22,179 nt of DNA, taken from positions 1 to 22,179 of the forward strand of contig JASLBU010000015.1 of NCBI GenBank assembly GCA_030146365.1, written 5' to 3'. The notes beneath the pieces were generated by a model that did not search any database, had not been told where the DNA came from, and worked only from the letters and a program-made list of their open reading frames with translations. Shown here in pieces: positions 7,464 to 14,997 of the stretch. The first letter of the stretch is position 1. The number at the start of each line of letters is the position of its first letter. Source of the stretch: Candidatus Limnocylindria bacterium (GTDB lineage: Bacteria > Chloroflexota > Limnocylindria > QHBO01). The position numbers and the translations under genes are program-made.

Positions 7464-8024
7464 TCAGCCGTCGGCGTCGACCTCGGCCGGCTCCACGGTG
7501 ACCGTGGACCGGCGTCGCGCCCGCGGCAGGAAGGTCCGCACCCGGTCCGGGAGGTTCTCCAAAAAGGCGACCACGTTGAACCGGTCGGGTGCGTCCAGGT
7601 ACGCGACGCTGGGAACGACGATCGCCTGGACAGCCAGCGTGTCGCGGAAGAACGTCGCGGTCGCACGTGCGATCCGCTCATCCAGCCAGCAGGTCGGCGC
7701 GTCATCGCGGCCGATCATCGCCAGCACCGACCGGTCGCGGAGGTCGAGCGCCCGCTCCACGTCCAGCCGCATCTCGTAGACGGCCCGCCTCGCCGGGACG
7801 GCGCCGCCGCCCCGATCGAGCGCCAGGTGCCGCGCGAACTCGCCGATCGCCACGCCGGCGTCCGAGGCGAGATAGAGGGTCGGCTGCCCCTGCCAGTGCC
7901 ACCGTCCCGCGCTGCGGCGCCCGGCAAAGCGCAGGTCGCGAACGTCGTACGGCGCATCAGCTGGGATGTGGCGGAACGCGGTGCCCGACCAGGGGCGGAT
8001 CTCGTCCCCGAGCGCCCCGCCCAC
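7464..8024 (-). CDS. RES-domain toxin (NAD-degrading type)
   Basis: A 186-residue RES-domain protein, the toxin of a Xre/RES pair. Known members degrade NAD+ (hydrolysis or phosphorolysis) and have a fold related to ADP-ribosyltransferases. Family landmarks are readable: R18 in FRHIP, R41 in AGRWHWQG, Y51 and E62 in TLYLASDAGVAIGEFARH, and near the C-terminus S139 in VVPSVAY and N150 in RFNVVAFLEN. The length is usual. The C-terminal tail (RARRRSTVTVEP) is basic then acidic. Translation starts at a GTG 2 nt after the antitoxin stop, which implies translational coupling. The catalytic residues appear intact, so the toxin is probably active unless bound by its antitoxin. Confidence 0.88.
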   Translation of the reverse strand: MGGALGDEIRPWSGTAFRHIPADAPYDVRDLRFAGRRSAGRWHWQGQPTLYLASDAGVAIGEFARHLALDRGGGAVPARRAVYEMRLDVERALDLRDRSVLAMIGRDDAPTCWLDERIARATATFFRDTLAVQAIVVPSVAYLDAPDRFNVVAFLENLPDRVRTFLPRARRRSTVTVEPAEVDADG

Positions 8025-8026
8025 GC

Positions 8027-8374
8027 CTAGTAGCCGGATCCCTCGTAGTCGGATGCCAGGCCCTGCAGGACGCGCTCCGCCTGTCCTCGCTCGATGAGCT
8101 GGAGGGGCGTCAGGCCTCCGAACTCGGCGAGTGGCGCATCCAGGAAGTCCGCCAGTCGCTCCCGCGTGTAGACAATGGCGCCGAGGTCAGCAATCTGGTG
8201 CAGCTGAGCCATGCGCGCACGAATCTCGTCCCGCGCCGGTCGCGTTGGCTTTGCCTCCCAGCGCTCGACCGTCTTGGCGCTCACGCCGATGAGGCGGGCG
8301 AGTCGCTCACGGGAAATCCGGAACGCGTCGCGAATGTCGCGTGGCTGAATTGGGGCTGCGATGGTCACTGGCAA
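8027..8374 (-). CDS. Xre/MbcA/ParS-type antitoxin
   Basis: A 115-residue antitoxin. A helix-turn-helix is visible at about residues 20-40 (SRERLARLIGVSAKTVERWE), and the C-terminal half (DFLDAPLAEFGGLTPLQLIERGQAERV) is the toxin-binding domain that usually ends the antitoxins of RES toxins. It lies directly upstream of the toxin gene on the same strand. No ATG is in frame: the candidates are TTG at 8374 and GTG at 8368, because a TAG closes the frame just upstream. The TTG touches the edge of the tandem operator. Autorepression through that operator is expected from the family and from the layout. Confidence 0.88.
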   Translation of the reverse strand: MPVTIAAPIQPRDIRDAFRISRERLARLIGVSAKTVERWEAKPTRPARDEIRARMAQLHQIADLGAIVYTRERLADFLDAPLAEFGGLTPLQLIERGQAERVLQGLASDYEGSGY

Positions 8375-8397
8375 TGTCTCGACATGTGTCTAGACAT
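8374..8397. promoter_or_regulatory. Tandem palindromic operator of the Xre/RES module
   Basis: Two directly adjacent 12-bp sites, ATGTCTCGACAT (8374-8385) and GTGTCTAGACAT (8386-8397), agree at 10 of 12 positions. The second contains the perfect palindrome TGTCTAGACA, the first the near-palindrome TGTCTCGACA, with centres 12 bp apart. The pair lies at the antitoxin start, over the expected transcription start. Confidence 0.7.
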
Positions 8398-8401
8398 GGT
8401 A
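8396..8401 (-). promoter_or_regulatory. -10 box (TACCAT) of the Xre/RES module
   Basis: Read on the minus strand, TACCAT sits at the outer edge of the tandem operator, so a transcript would begin inside the operator about 15 nt before the TTG start. The same hexamer precedes the genes at 19480 (plus) and 21986 (minus). Confidence 0.4.
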
Positions 8402-8429
8402 CCTCCCCCGCGCAACCGCAAACCGTCGC

Positions 8430-8870
8430 TCAGGTATCGGTGGCCTGGGACTGGAGGTGGACGACGCGTTCGCCGAGCAGCTGGACGGCCTCACCTTCGG
8501 CGTTCCAGCGGTCGGTTCCCTGGAGCGCATCGGCGACCAGCTGATGCGCGTCCAGTGCCGCCTGCGGGCACGCCGGCTGTCCCAGGGGCCCCTGGATGTC
8601 TTCGAAGCTGATCGCGGAGCCATCGAGATCCATGTTGACCGTCCCCGTGCTTGCGCCGCATCGGCTCGACAGGGTGGCGCTGTCGGCCAGGAAGGTCAGG
8701 ATCATCTCGTGGCCGGCCGTGCTCTCGTCGTCGACCGCCATGACCCGCCACTGGCTGCCCGGCACCAGCGGGGAGGGCTCGAGATCGAAGGCATCACAAC
8801 CGGCCGCCAAAGCCGCCATGAGCAGGATGCCGAACACGGTCGTCCGCGCTCGGCCCGTGGTCCGCTCCAT
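8430..8870 (-). CDS. META-like domain lipoprotein
   Basis: A 146-residue predicted lipoprotein with lipobox LAAGC (C25). The mature part resembles the META/HslJ fold: a first strand PGSQWRVMAVDDE, then MILTFLADSATLSSRCGASTGTV, and a later LDAHQLVADALQGTDRWNAEGEAVQLLG, i.e. the W...L.F......G.CG..G order of META proteins. C65 in SRCGAS and the Cys in QPACPQ may form a disulfide. It is the last gene of the envelope operon: its ATG lies 2 nt after the CapA-like stop with CTGAGG immediately upstream. META domains are found in heat-shock and motility-related envelope proteins, but the role here is unknown. Confidence 0.78.
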   Translation of the reverse strand: MERTTGRARTTVFGILLMAALAAGCDAFDLEPSPLVPGSQWRVMAVDDESTAGHEMILTFLADSATLSSRCGASTGTVNMDLDGSAISFEDIQGPLGQPACPQAALDAHQLVADALQGTDRWNAEGEAVQLLGERVVHLQSQATDT

Positions 8871-8872
8871 CC

Positions 8873-10426
8873 TCAGTCGGCGAGATCCGCCGCCGAGTGC
8901 TCGAAGACGCGCTGCAGCACGTAACGGCCATCGCCTTCGGGCTCGGTGAGGTTGGTCTGCGCCTGGTCCATGGTGACGTAGGGGTGCATTCGGGCCTGCA
9001 CCAGGTCCGTGTCGCGGAAGGTGAGCTCGAAGACGACGCCTTCCTGCGTGTGCTGGCTCCAGCCCTGCCCGAACAGGAAGTTGCCGCTGCTCATCACCGT
9101 GAGGCGGGCCTTGCCCTCCTCGTCCACGTCCAGGTCCATGGGGCCGGCGTAGTGGGTGCCCTGGCCAAGCACGTGGTCGCAGCCCGCCTCGAAATAGGCA
9201 TCCTGCTGCTGGCGCTGGCTCGGCCGCCAGTCGTAGTGGTACTCCTCGCCACCCCACCACTGCGGGACGCAGATGACGACGTCGCCGACCTCCCGTGCAC
9301 GACGTACCGACTCGGTCACGTGGTACTCGTCGGTGAGCCACAGCACGCCGGGCTGATCGGGGCCGGCAGGGATCGGTCCAGGAATCTCGTTGTGGCCGAC
9401 GAACGCGAAGGTCAGGCCGTTCACTTCGACGGTGGCGGGGGTGAGGGCCTCCTCCAGGTTCCGGCCCGCGCCGGCGTAGGGAAGGCCGTTCGCCTCGAAG
9501 TGCTCCAGCGACTCGACGAAGCCCTCCACGCCCTGGTCGAACGGGTGGTTGGCGGCGAAGAGCACCACATCGGCACCGTAGGTGTCCCGGATGAGGGGGA
9601 TCGTCGCGGGGTCGAGGCTGAAGATGGTGCCGTTGTTGACGGTGAAGTCGCTCACGAACGGGCACTCGATCTCGGCGATCGTCACGTCACCGCTTCGCAG
9701 CAGTGACGCCATGGCGCCCTCGTTCCCGGTGGGCACGACGTTGATGGTACTGATGCCGCCTTCGGGATTGAAGCCGTTGTACACGGCCGTGCCGCCGCCG
9801 AACACCCAGTCCCACCCGCGCCCGAGCACCAGCGCCGCGTGGGCCGGGCCCCGGTCGTGACACATGTTGCCGGGGCTGATCATGGTGCGGATCCGCTCCG
9901 CGTCGTACGCCTCCCAGCCCAACTCCGCCCGGACCGTCACCGTGTAGGGGTAGGTGGTGCTCCGCGCCTCGGCGCTCCCGAACAGATCGGCGCCGTCCAC
10001 CGGCAGCACCTTGATCTCCGGACCGACCAGGTGCCAGGGAAGCATCGCCAGGTCGGCAGGATTACCACGCAGATGCGTCGGGATCTCGGCCGCCGGCAGG
10101 CACCGGGCCCCGTCCGTCACCGTCTCGCATGGCTGCACGATCGTGTTGGCCGCGATCGCCGCGTCGACCTCGGCCGCCGTGATGTCCGACTTCAGGTTGG
10201 TGTAGCCGGTGACGACGGCCAGCGGCACCTCGACGTCCGGCGCAGGCGTCGGGGCCGGCGTTGCCGTCGGCTGGACCGATGCGCTCGGCGGGGGCGGCGT
10301 GGCCTCGGCTGGTCCGCTCGCCGACGGAGACGCCGGGGGCGTGTCGAGCATCGTGCACGCCCCCAGCACGGTGACCGCGATGGCCGCAGCGGTCGCGCGC
10401 AGGAGGGGGCGCGGCATCAAGTCCAT
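8873..10426 (-). CDS. CapA-like (PGA_cap) lipoprotein
   Basis: A 517-residue predicted lipoprotein: lipobox LGAC (C24), a Pro/Thr-rich spacer to about residue 63, an N-terminal domain of roughly 110 residues (from PLAVVTGYTNLKSDITAAEV), then a CapA-type calcineurin-like domain from about residue 180 to 485. Recognisable positions are GNMCHDRG (186-193), AEIECP (251-256), AANHPFDQG (291-299), PQWWGGEEYHYDW (388-400), VLGQGTHYAG (419-428) and SSGNFLFGQ (447-455). Compared with canonical CapA (GD, NLE, NNH..D, HWG, HPH) several metal-site residues differ, so activity on poly-gamma-glutamate should not be assumed. Its ATG overlaps the upstream propeller stop (TGATG), giving tight translational coupling. 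Confidence 0.85.
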   Translation of the reverse strand: MDLMPRPLLRATAAAIAVTVLGACTMLDTPPASPSASGPAEATPPPPSASVQPTATPAPTPAPDVEVPLAVVTGYTNLKSDITAAEVDAAIAANTIVQPCETVTDGARCLPAAEIPTHLRGNPADLAMLPWHLVGPEIKVLPVDGADLFGSAEARSTTYPYTVTVRAELGWEAYDAERIRTMISPGNMCHDRGPAHAALVLGRGWDWVFGGGTAVYNGFNPEGGISTINVVPTGNEGAMASLLRSGDVTIAEIECPFVSDFTVNNGTIFSLDPATIPLIRDTYGADVVLFAANHPFDQGVEGFVESLEHFEANGLPYAGAGRNLEEALTPATVEVNGLTFAFVGHNEIPGPIPAGPDQPGVLWLTDEYHVTESVRRAREVGDVVICVPQWWGGEEYHYDWRPSQRQQQDAYFEAGCDHVLGQGTHYAGPMDLDVDEEGKARLTVMSSGNFLFGQGWSQHTQEGVVFELTFRDTDLVQARMHPYVTMDQAQTNLTEPEGDGRYVLQRVFEHSAADLAD

Positions 10427-11646
10427 CAGCGCATGTTCCCGTTCTGGCCGATGGCCACGGTGCCGGGCTGCGGCCAGTACGTCAGCCCGTGCGGGTTCGC
10501 GCCGGTGGCAATCGTCGCGACCACCTCGCCGCTCGTGGTGTCGATGACGGAGACGCTCGCGTGGAAGCGGTTCGATGCCCACAGCTGGCTGCCGTCGGGG
10601 TTGAGCACCATCTCGTCGGGTGAGCCGCCGACCGCCCACGTGTCGATCACCTCGTCAGTGGAGAGATCGACGACCGAGATCGAGCCGGCGGCGCGGTTCG
10701 CCACGTACATCAGCGTGGTGTCGCGGCTGAACTCTATGCCGTGGGTGCCCTCCGCGGTCGGGATGAAGCCAGTGAGCTCCCAGCTCTCAGCGTCCACGGT
10801 CTGGACGCCGCCCATGCCCTCGTTCGTCACGTAGAACGTGCGGCCGTCCGGCGAGAGCCTCACGTCGCGCGGAAGGCTGCCGATCTCGACCGAGCCGGCC
10901 AGCGTCATCTCCTCCGTGTCGATGAAGGCGAGGTAGCCGCTGTACTCCGCGCTGATCGCGAGGTAGCGGCCGTCCGCGGTGAGGTCGGCGTCATCGGCCC
11001 CCGGCCACGGCACGTTGACGTACTTGATCAGCTCCCAGGTGTCCGGGTCGTAGAAGTGCACGCCGTTGTCGCCGACGTCCTCCTGGGCGATGTAGTTGGT
11101 GATGACCATCACCTTCTCGCCGTCCAGCGTGTAGTAGAGCGCGTACGGGAAGATCGGCAGGTCGATCTCCTCGATCGGCTCGGCGGTCATCGGGTCAACC
11201 TTGGTGAGGAACCCGCCGTTCATGTTCGACACCCAGAGGTACTCGAGCGCCCAGTCCGGGTTGACATGCTCCGGCGCGTCGCCCACTGGGAACTCACCGA
11301 TGACCTCGAAGGTCGCCGGGTCGATGACGGTGACGCTGTCGGACTCCTCGTTCGGCACGTAGACGCGCTCGGGGACGTCGGCGACTCGCGGATCGAGCTC
11401 GCCGCTGACCGTGGCCGCGTACACGCCGCCGACCGCGGGTGCCTCACTCGCGCTCGCGCTCGCGCTCGGGCTGACAGACGGCTCGGCCGGCGCACTGGCC
11501 GCGGTGCTCTGGCTCGGGTCGGCGGACGGGGCGACCGCAGCCGACGCGGGCTGGCTCGCCTGCTGGTCGACGGACTGGGGCGGCGTCGCCGAGCAGGCGA
11601 CCAGGCCGGCGGCGATGAACGCCGCGGCCGTTGTTCGAAGCGTCAT
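10426..11646 (-). CDS. YVTN beta-propeller lipoprotein (copy 2)
   Basis: A 406-residue predicted lipoprotein: lipobox LVAC (C18), a long Ser/Ala/Pro spacer (to about residue 95, partly encoded by a repeated hexanucleotide), then a YncE-like beta-propeller of about seven blades, with repeats such as VYVPNEESDSVTVIDPATFEVI, FYVTNEGMGGVQTVDAE and MYVANRAAGSISVVDLSTDEVI. It ends with NPHGLTYWPQPGTVAIGQNG, nearly the same as the neighbouring copy. Such propellers usually bind proteins or cofactors outside the membrane; no catalytic site is evident. The chosen ATG (11646) opens directly into the signal peptide, 14 nt after the copy 1 stop; in-frame sequence upstream is the shadow of that gene. Confidence 0.9.
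   Translation of the reverse strand: MTLRTTAAAFIAAGLVACSATPPQSVDQQASQPASAAVAPSADPSQSTAASAPAEPSVSPSASASASEAPAVGGVYAATVSGELDPRVADVPERVYVPNEESDSVTVIDPATFEVIGEFPVGDAPEHVNPDWALEYLWVSNMNGGFLTKVDPMTAEPIEEIDLPIFPYALYYTLDGEKVMVITNYIAQEDVGDNGVHFYDPDTWELIKYVNVPWPGADDADLTADGRYLAISAEYSGYLAFIDTEEMTLAGSVEIGSLPRDVRLSPDGRTFYVTNEGMGGVQTVDAESWELTGFIPTAEGTHGIEFSRDTTLMYVANRAAGSISVVDLSTDEVIDTWAVGGSPDEMVLNPDGSQLWASNRFHASVSVIDTTSGEVVATIATGANPHGLTYWPQPGTVAIGQNGNMR
11446..11470. repeat. Short hexanucleotide repeat in a lipoprotein spacer
   Basis: About three tandem copies of GCGCTC encode alternating Ser-Ala residues in the spacer of propeller copy 2. Because the unit is 6 nt, copy changes would lengthen or shorten the linker without breaking the frame. 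Confidence 0.5.
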
Positions 11647-11660
11647 CGGGCCGAGGGCCG

Positions 11661-12920
11661 TCAGCGCATGTTGCCGTTGTGGCCGAGGCTGATGCTGCCC
11701 GGCTGTGGCCAGTACGTCAGTCCGTGCGGGTTGCCGCCGGTCTCGATGGTCGCCAGGATCTCGCCGCTCATCGGGTCCAGCACGGTGACCGTGCCGTGGA
11801 ATCGGTTCGAGATCCACAGCTGGCTGCCATCCGGAGAGGTCGTCACCATGTCAGGCGACCCCCCGATGTTCCACGTGTCGATGATCTCTCGGCTCGCGGT
11901 GTCGATCACCGTCAGCGTGCCCTCCATGCGGTTCGTCACGAAGAGGCGCGAGACGTCCCGGCTCCAGCCGAACGCGTGCGCGCCCTGCCCGGTGGGGATG
12001 AAGCCGACGTGCTCCAGCGTGTCGCCGTTCACGAGGTCCACGCCGTGGGTGCCCTGGTTCGCCACGTAGAAGACGTCGCCCTCCGGGGCGATGCGCACGT
12101 CGAGCGGCGACCCGCCGACGTTGACGCTGCCGACGATCTCCATGGTGGTGGTGTCGATCTTCACGACCTCGCCGGCGCTCTCGGTGCTCACCATGAGGTA
12201 GCTCCCGTCGGCCGAGAAATCGAGATGGTTGACGCCGGGGAACGGCACCTGGAGGAATTTCAGGTGCTCCCAGGTCTCACGGTCGTAGAAGTGCAGCCCG
12301 TTGTCGGCGACCATGTCGATGCCGAGGTAGTCGGCCACGACGATGGCCTTAGAGCCGTCCGGCGTGAAGAACAGGTTGTACGGGAACGGCACGTCCATCG
12401 AGTCGACGGCTGTCTCCGTCTTCGGATCCACCACAGTCAGCGTGGCGCCGTTCATGTTGTTGACGTACAGCGTGCTCAGGTCCCAATCCGGGGAGACGTG
12501 CTCCGGAGCAGCGCCCACCGGGAAGCGGCCGACGATCTCGAACGTCTCCGGGTCGATCACCGCGATGTCGTTGGACAGCTCGTTCGGGACGTACACGCGG
12601 TGCGGCAGGTCCGCAACCTTCGGGTCCAGCTCGCCGCCGACGGTTCCGGCGTAGACGCCACCGACTGCCGGGCCGGATGGCGACGGCGATGGCTCTGGGG
12701 TCGCAGAGGCGCTCGGCGGCGCGGCGGACACGCTGGGTGCCGGTGCGGATGCGCTCGCGGATGGCGCGGGGGTGGAATCTTGGCTCGATGCGGCGGCGGT
12801 CGACGACGACGTGGCGGTCGTCGGAGAGGCATCCTGGCCGAGGCCGCAGCCGGCGAGAACGACGCCGGTGGCCAGGAGCGCGGAGCCGGATCGCCGATTC
12901 AATCGGGCGAGGAACGACAA
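11661..12920 (-). CDS. YVTN beta-propeller lipoprotein (copy 1)
   Basis: A 419-residue predicted lipoprotein and first gene of the operon. Lipobox VLAGC (C25) is followed by a Ser/Ala/Pro spacer (to about residue 90), then propeller repeats such as VYVPNELSNDIAVIDPETFE, VFYVANQGTHGVDLVNGDT, LFVTNRMEGTLTVIDTAS and LWISNRFHGTVTVLDPMSGE, and the C-terminal NPHGLTYWPQPGSISLGHNG. I prefer the TTG at 12920 because AAGGGGG (12930-12936) lies 9 nt upstream and a normal signal peptide follows; a GTG at 12956 is in frame but has no ribosome site and adds 12 residues across that site. The adjacent gene is a clear tandem paralogue sharing VGGVYAxTVxGELDP at the same point. Confidence 0.88.
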   Translation of the reverse strand: MSFLARLNRRSGSALLATGVVLAGCGLGQDASPTTATSSSTAAASSQDSTPAPSASASAPAPSVSAAPPSASATPEPSPSPSGPAVGGVYAGTVGGELDPKVADLPHRVYVPNELSNDIAVIDPETFEIVGRFPVGAAPEHVSPDWDLSTLYVNNMNGATLTVVDPKTETAVDSMDVPFPYNLFFTPDGSKAIVVADYLGIDMVADNGLHFYDRETWEHLKFLQVPFPGVNHLDFSADGSYLMVSTESAGEVVKIDTTTMEIVGSVNVGGSPLDVRIAPEGDVFYVANQGTHGVDLVNGDTLEHVGFIPTGQGAHAFGWSRDVSRLFVTNRMEGTLTVIDTASREIIDTWNIGGSPDMVTTSPDGSQLWISNRFHGTVTVLDPMSGEILATIETGGNPHGLTYWPQPGSISLGHNGNMR

Positions 12921-13028
12921 GGTTGAAAACCCCCTTGGGTACTGACGGCGAGCCACTTCTCACGCCTGTGGTCATCCGTGGCCGAGCGCCGCGAATGCGG
13001 CCCGTCGCTGCTGGACGGAGCCGGGGGA

Positions 13029-13034
13029 ATACTA
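13029..13034 (-). promoter_or_regulatory. Candidate -10 box (TAGTAT) of the propeller operon
   Basis: On the minus strand TAGTAT lies about 110 nt before the TTG start, giving a leader of roughly 100 nt that includes a small stem-loop (GCCGC-N4-GCGGC, 12988-13001) before the AAGGGGG site. No convincing -35 is seen. Confidence 0.35.
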
Positions 13035-13091
13035 CACGCCGAGCGCGGGTCGGGCGAATCGAGGAGGCCCCCCGGGATCGGCTGCCGCGCA

Positions 13092-13097
13092 TAGACT
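13092..13097 (+). promoter_or_regulatory. -10 box (TAGACT) of a leaderless gene
   Basis: TAGACT ends 7 nt before the ATG at 13105, the same hexamer and spacing as before the citrate synthase gene. No ribosome site lies in the gap. Confidence 0.5.
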
Positions 13098-13104
13098 CCC
13101 GTGG

Positions 13105-14517
13105 ATGCGCCTGCGCCACATCCTCCCGCTCGTCGTGCTGCTGCTGGTCGCCCAGGCGGTGATCGACGCCGGCCCGGCCATCATCGCGGAGCGGGAAGGC
13201 GGCATGGGCCTCGGATCCGCGCTGATCGGCGCATACGTGATGCAGAGCTCCGGGCTCGTGCTCGGCGCCATCCTGGGCGGGTACGTGGCGGATCGGGGCA
13301 CGCCCGCGGCGGCAGGGCTCGTCGGTGCCCTGCTCTACTACATCGGCCTGATGACCACCGGCATGTCGCCGATGGGGGCGCTGGCCTCGGTGATGGCCGG
13401 CATGGGCCTCGCTGGCGTCGGCCACGGGCTCCTCCTGACCGCAGCCTTCTCCGCGGCTGCCCATGTCGACGGCCGGAGTCGAGTGATCGCCATCGCGGTG
13501 CTCGTCGCCGTGCCCCTGATGGCGCGCGCGATGGTCGGCAGCGCACTGGCCGCAGGTCCGGCGGCGCTCGTCATCGGTGCCGGGGTCGTCGTGGCGCTGG
13601 CCGCGGTGTTCGCGCGTTCGTCTCTCGCCGAACGGGGCCGAGGGGCTGCCGTGGCCGCGGCCCAGCTGCCCAGCCACGGATCGGGACGGGCCGCAACCCT
13701 CGGCGGCGCCATGCTCGCCGTGGGTCTCCTCCTCGCCATTGCCGGCGTCGAACCCAGCCGCCTGAGCGCCGCGCTGGTGGTCGGCCCGTTCGGAGCCGGC
13801 TCGCTGGGGACGCTGGATGCCGCCCGGCTCGTGATGCTGGGAGTTGGAATGGCGCTTGTGCTGGCCGGCATGGCCACCGCGCTGGGCGGCCGACACGCGA
13901 CGCCGCACGTCTGGCTGCCGGTCGCGGCCCTGGCGCTGCTGGTGATGGCTGCGACCGGCATCGGATCCGCCGTGACTCAGGCGATGACCGCCGGCAGGCT
14001 CGTCGAGGGCGCTGCCCTCCTCACAGCGGCCGTGGTTCCGTTCGCCGGCGTGGTGGGGCTGACCGTGGCGGCCGCTTCGCTTGCCCGTGGCGTCGGCCCT
14101 GGAGGCATGGCCGTCGCTGGCTCGGGGCTGGTGGTGGGCGGTGCGGCGCTGGGCTTGGCGGTCCTCACCGGGCAGCGTCCGAGCACGGGAGATGCCGCAG
14201 CGGTCGCGCTCATCGGCCTGGTCGGCTTCGGCGCCGCCCTGGCCACCACTGCCCTCCGACTGGCGCTCGCCGACGTGGCGCCCGGGGCTCGGGGCCTTGC
14301 GGCCGGGGCCGGCGTAGCGGCGGCCGGCATCGGCGTCTCGTTGGGGTCGATGATCGGTGCCGGCGAGGGGATCGCGATGCTGAGCGGCGGGGTGCGAGGT
14401 CCTGCGGCGGGCTCCAGCGCGCTCCTGGCGGCCGCCGTCCTGGCGGCCGTCGTCACGGTGGGCCTCCTGCGCGTAAGGTCGGTCGGTGCGAGGGCAGAGT
14501 GGGGGGCCGGTCGGTGA
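13105..14517 (+). CDS. MFS-like multi-pass membrane protein
   Basis: A 470-residue, very hydrophobic protein made almost entirely of Ala/Gly/Val/Leu membrane segments, probably 12-14. The first segment is LPLVVLLLVAQAVIDAGPAI. A loop with GGYVADRGTPAAAG after the second segment resembles the motif-A loop (GxLaDRxGrr) of major facilitators, which is the main support for that assignment. A charged break near RSSLAERGRGAAV divides the halves. Substrate unknown. The ATG at 13105 stands right after a TAGACT box. A second long frame over the same bases is Arg-rich with no membrane pattern and is a shadow. The gene ends 12 nt before the convergent small membrane protein gene. Confidence 0.8.
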   Translation: MRLRHILPLVVLLLVAQAVIDAGPAIIAEREGGMGLGSALIGAYVMQSSGLVLGAILGGYVADRGTPAAAGLVGALLYYIGLMTTGMSPMGALASVMAGMGLAGVGHGLLLTAAFSAAAHVDGRSRVIAIAVLVAVPLMARAMVGSALAAGPAALVIGAGVVVALAAVFARSSLAERGRGAAVAAAQLPSHGSGRAATLGGAMLAVGLLLAIAGVEPSRLSAALVVGPFGAGSLGTLDAARLVMLGVGMALVLAGMATALGGRHATPHVWLPVAALALLVMAATGIGSAVTQAMTAGRLVEGAALLTAAVVPFAGVVGLTVAAASLARGVGPGGMAVAGSGLVVGGAALGLAVLTGQRPSTGDAAAVALIGLVGFGAALATTALRLALADVAPGARGLAAGAGVAAAGIGVSLGSMIGAGEGIAMLSGGVRGPAAGSSALLAAAVLAAVVTVGLLRVRSVGARAEWGAGR

Positions 14518-14529
14518 GGGGGAGCCGCC

Positions 14530-14997
14530 TCAGCCGCTGACGCCACGACGCGGGTGCTGCGTGGCTCGGTACATCGCGAGCAGCAGCCCGGTGACGGTCA
14601 CCTCGATGCTCAGCCGCACGGCGTCAAGCGGGGCGACAGCCTCTGCGCCGCCCCCGTGGCCGCCGTGTGCCGAGCCCTCCGCGTCGCCCGGAAACAGTGC
14701 CGGAACGAAGGCCAGCAGGATGGCCGCGCTGACCAGCGCGCCGATCAGGTAGACCGCGTGGGACGTGCGAGTACCGGCGGCGGTCGGTCGGCCTGTCGCG
14801 GTTCCCGCCTGCGTCGAGGTCCCGACCAGCGCCACGGCGAGCGTCATCTGGGCTGCCGCGGCGACCAGGGCGACGAGCGTGCCGAGCGACCACGCATGGG
14901 TGGACTGCGTGTCGGTGGCCAACCAGCGCAGCAGTGAGGCGCCGGCAGCCAGGCCGGCGGCGATCCAGGTGAGGCGCTCGAGGGAGAGCTGCGACAC
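14530..14997 (-). CDS. Small multi-pass membrane protein with a His-containing loop
   Basis: A 155-residue protein with about four hydrophobic segments (near residues 9-26, 37-59, 80-102 and 125-142). Between the third and fourth is a loop containing SAHGGHGGGAE, whose two histidines could bind a metal; that is inference. I do not recognise a family. The start is a GTG directly abutting the stop of the upstream lipoprotein gene (TGA-GTG), with GAGG 5 nt before the stop, so translation is probably coupled. It was likely co-transcribed with that lipoprotein. Confidence 0.7.
   Translation of the reverse strand: MSQLSLERLTWIAAGLAAGASLLRWLATDTQSTHAWSLGTLVALVAAAAQMTLAVALVGTSTQAGTATGRPTAAGTRTSHAVYLIGALVSAAILLAFVPALFPGDAEGSAHGGHGGGAEAVAPLDAVRLSIEVTVTGLLLAMYRATQHPRRGVSG

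Noticed and set aside
10427..10639. N-terminal extension of the CapA-like frame, and a similar extension of propeller copy 2 to 11817
   Set aside because: Both extensions read the 3' ends of the propeller genes out of frame. They resemble one another only because the two propeller genes are duplicates.
11631..12926. Long plus-strand frame opposite propeller copy 1
   Set aside because: The minus-strand frame has signal peptide, lipobox and YVTN repeats; the plus-strand product is His/Arg/Asp-rich antisense of these repeats.
13101..14540. Alternative 479-codon frame over the MFS-like gene
   Set aside because: The product is Arg/Gly-rich with no membrane segments, while the other frame gives a clean multi-pass membrane protein.
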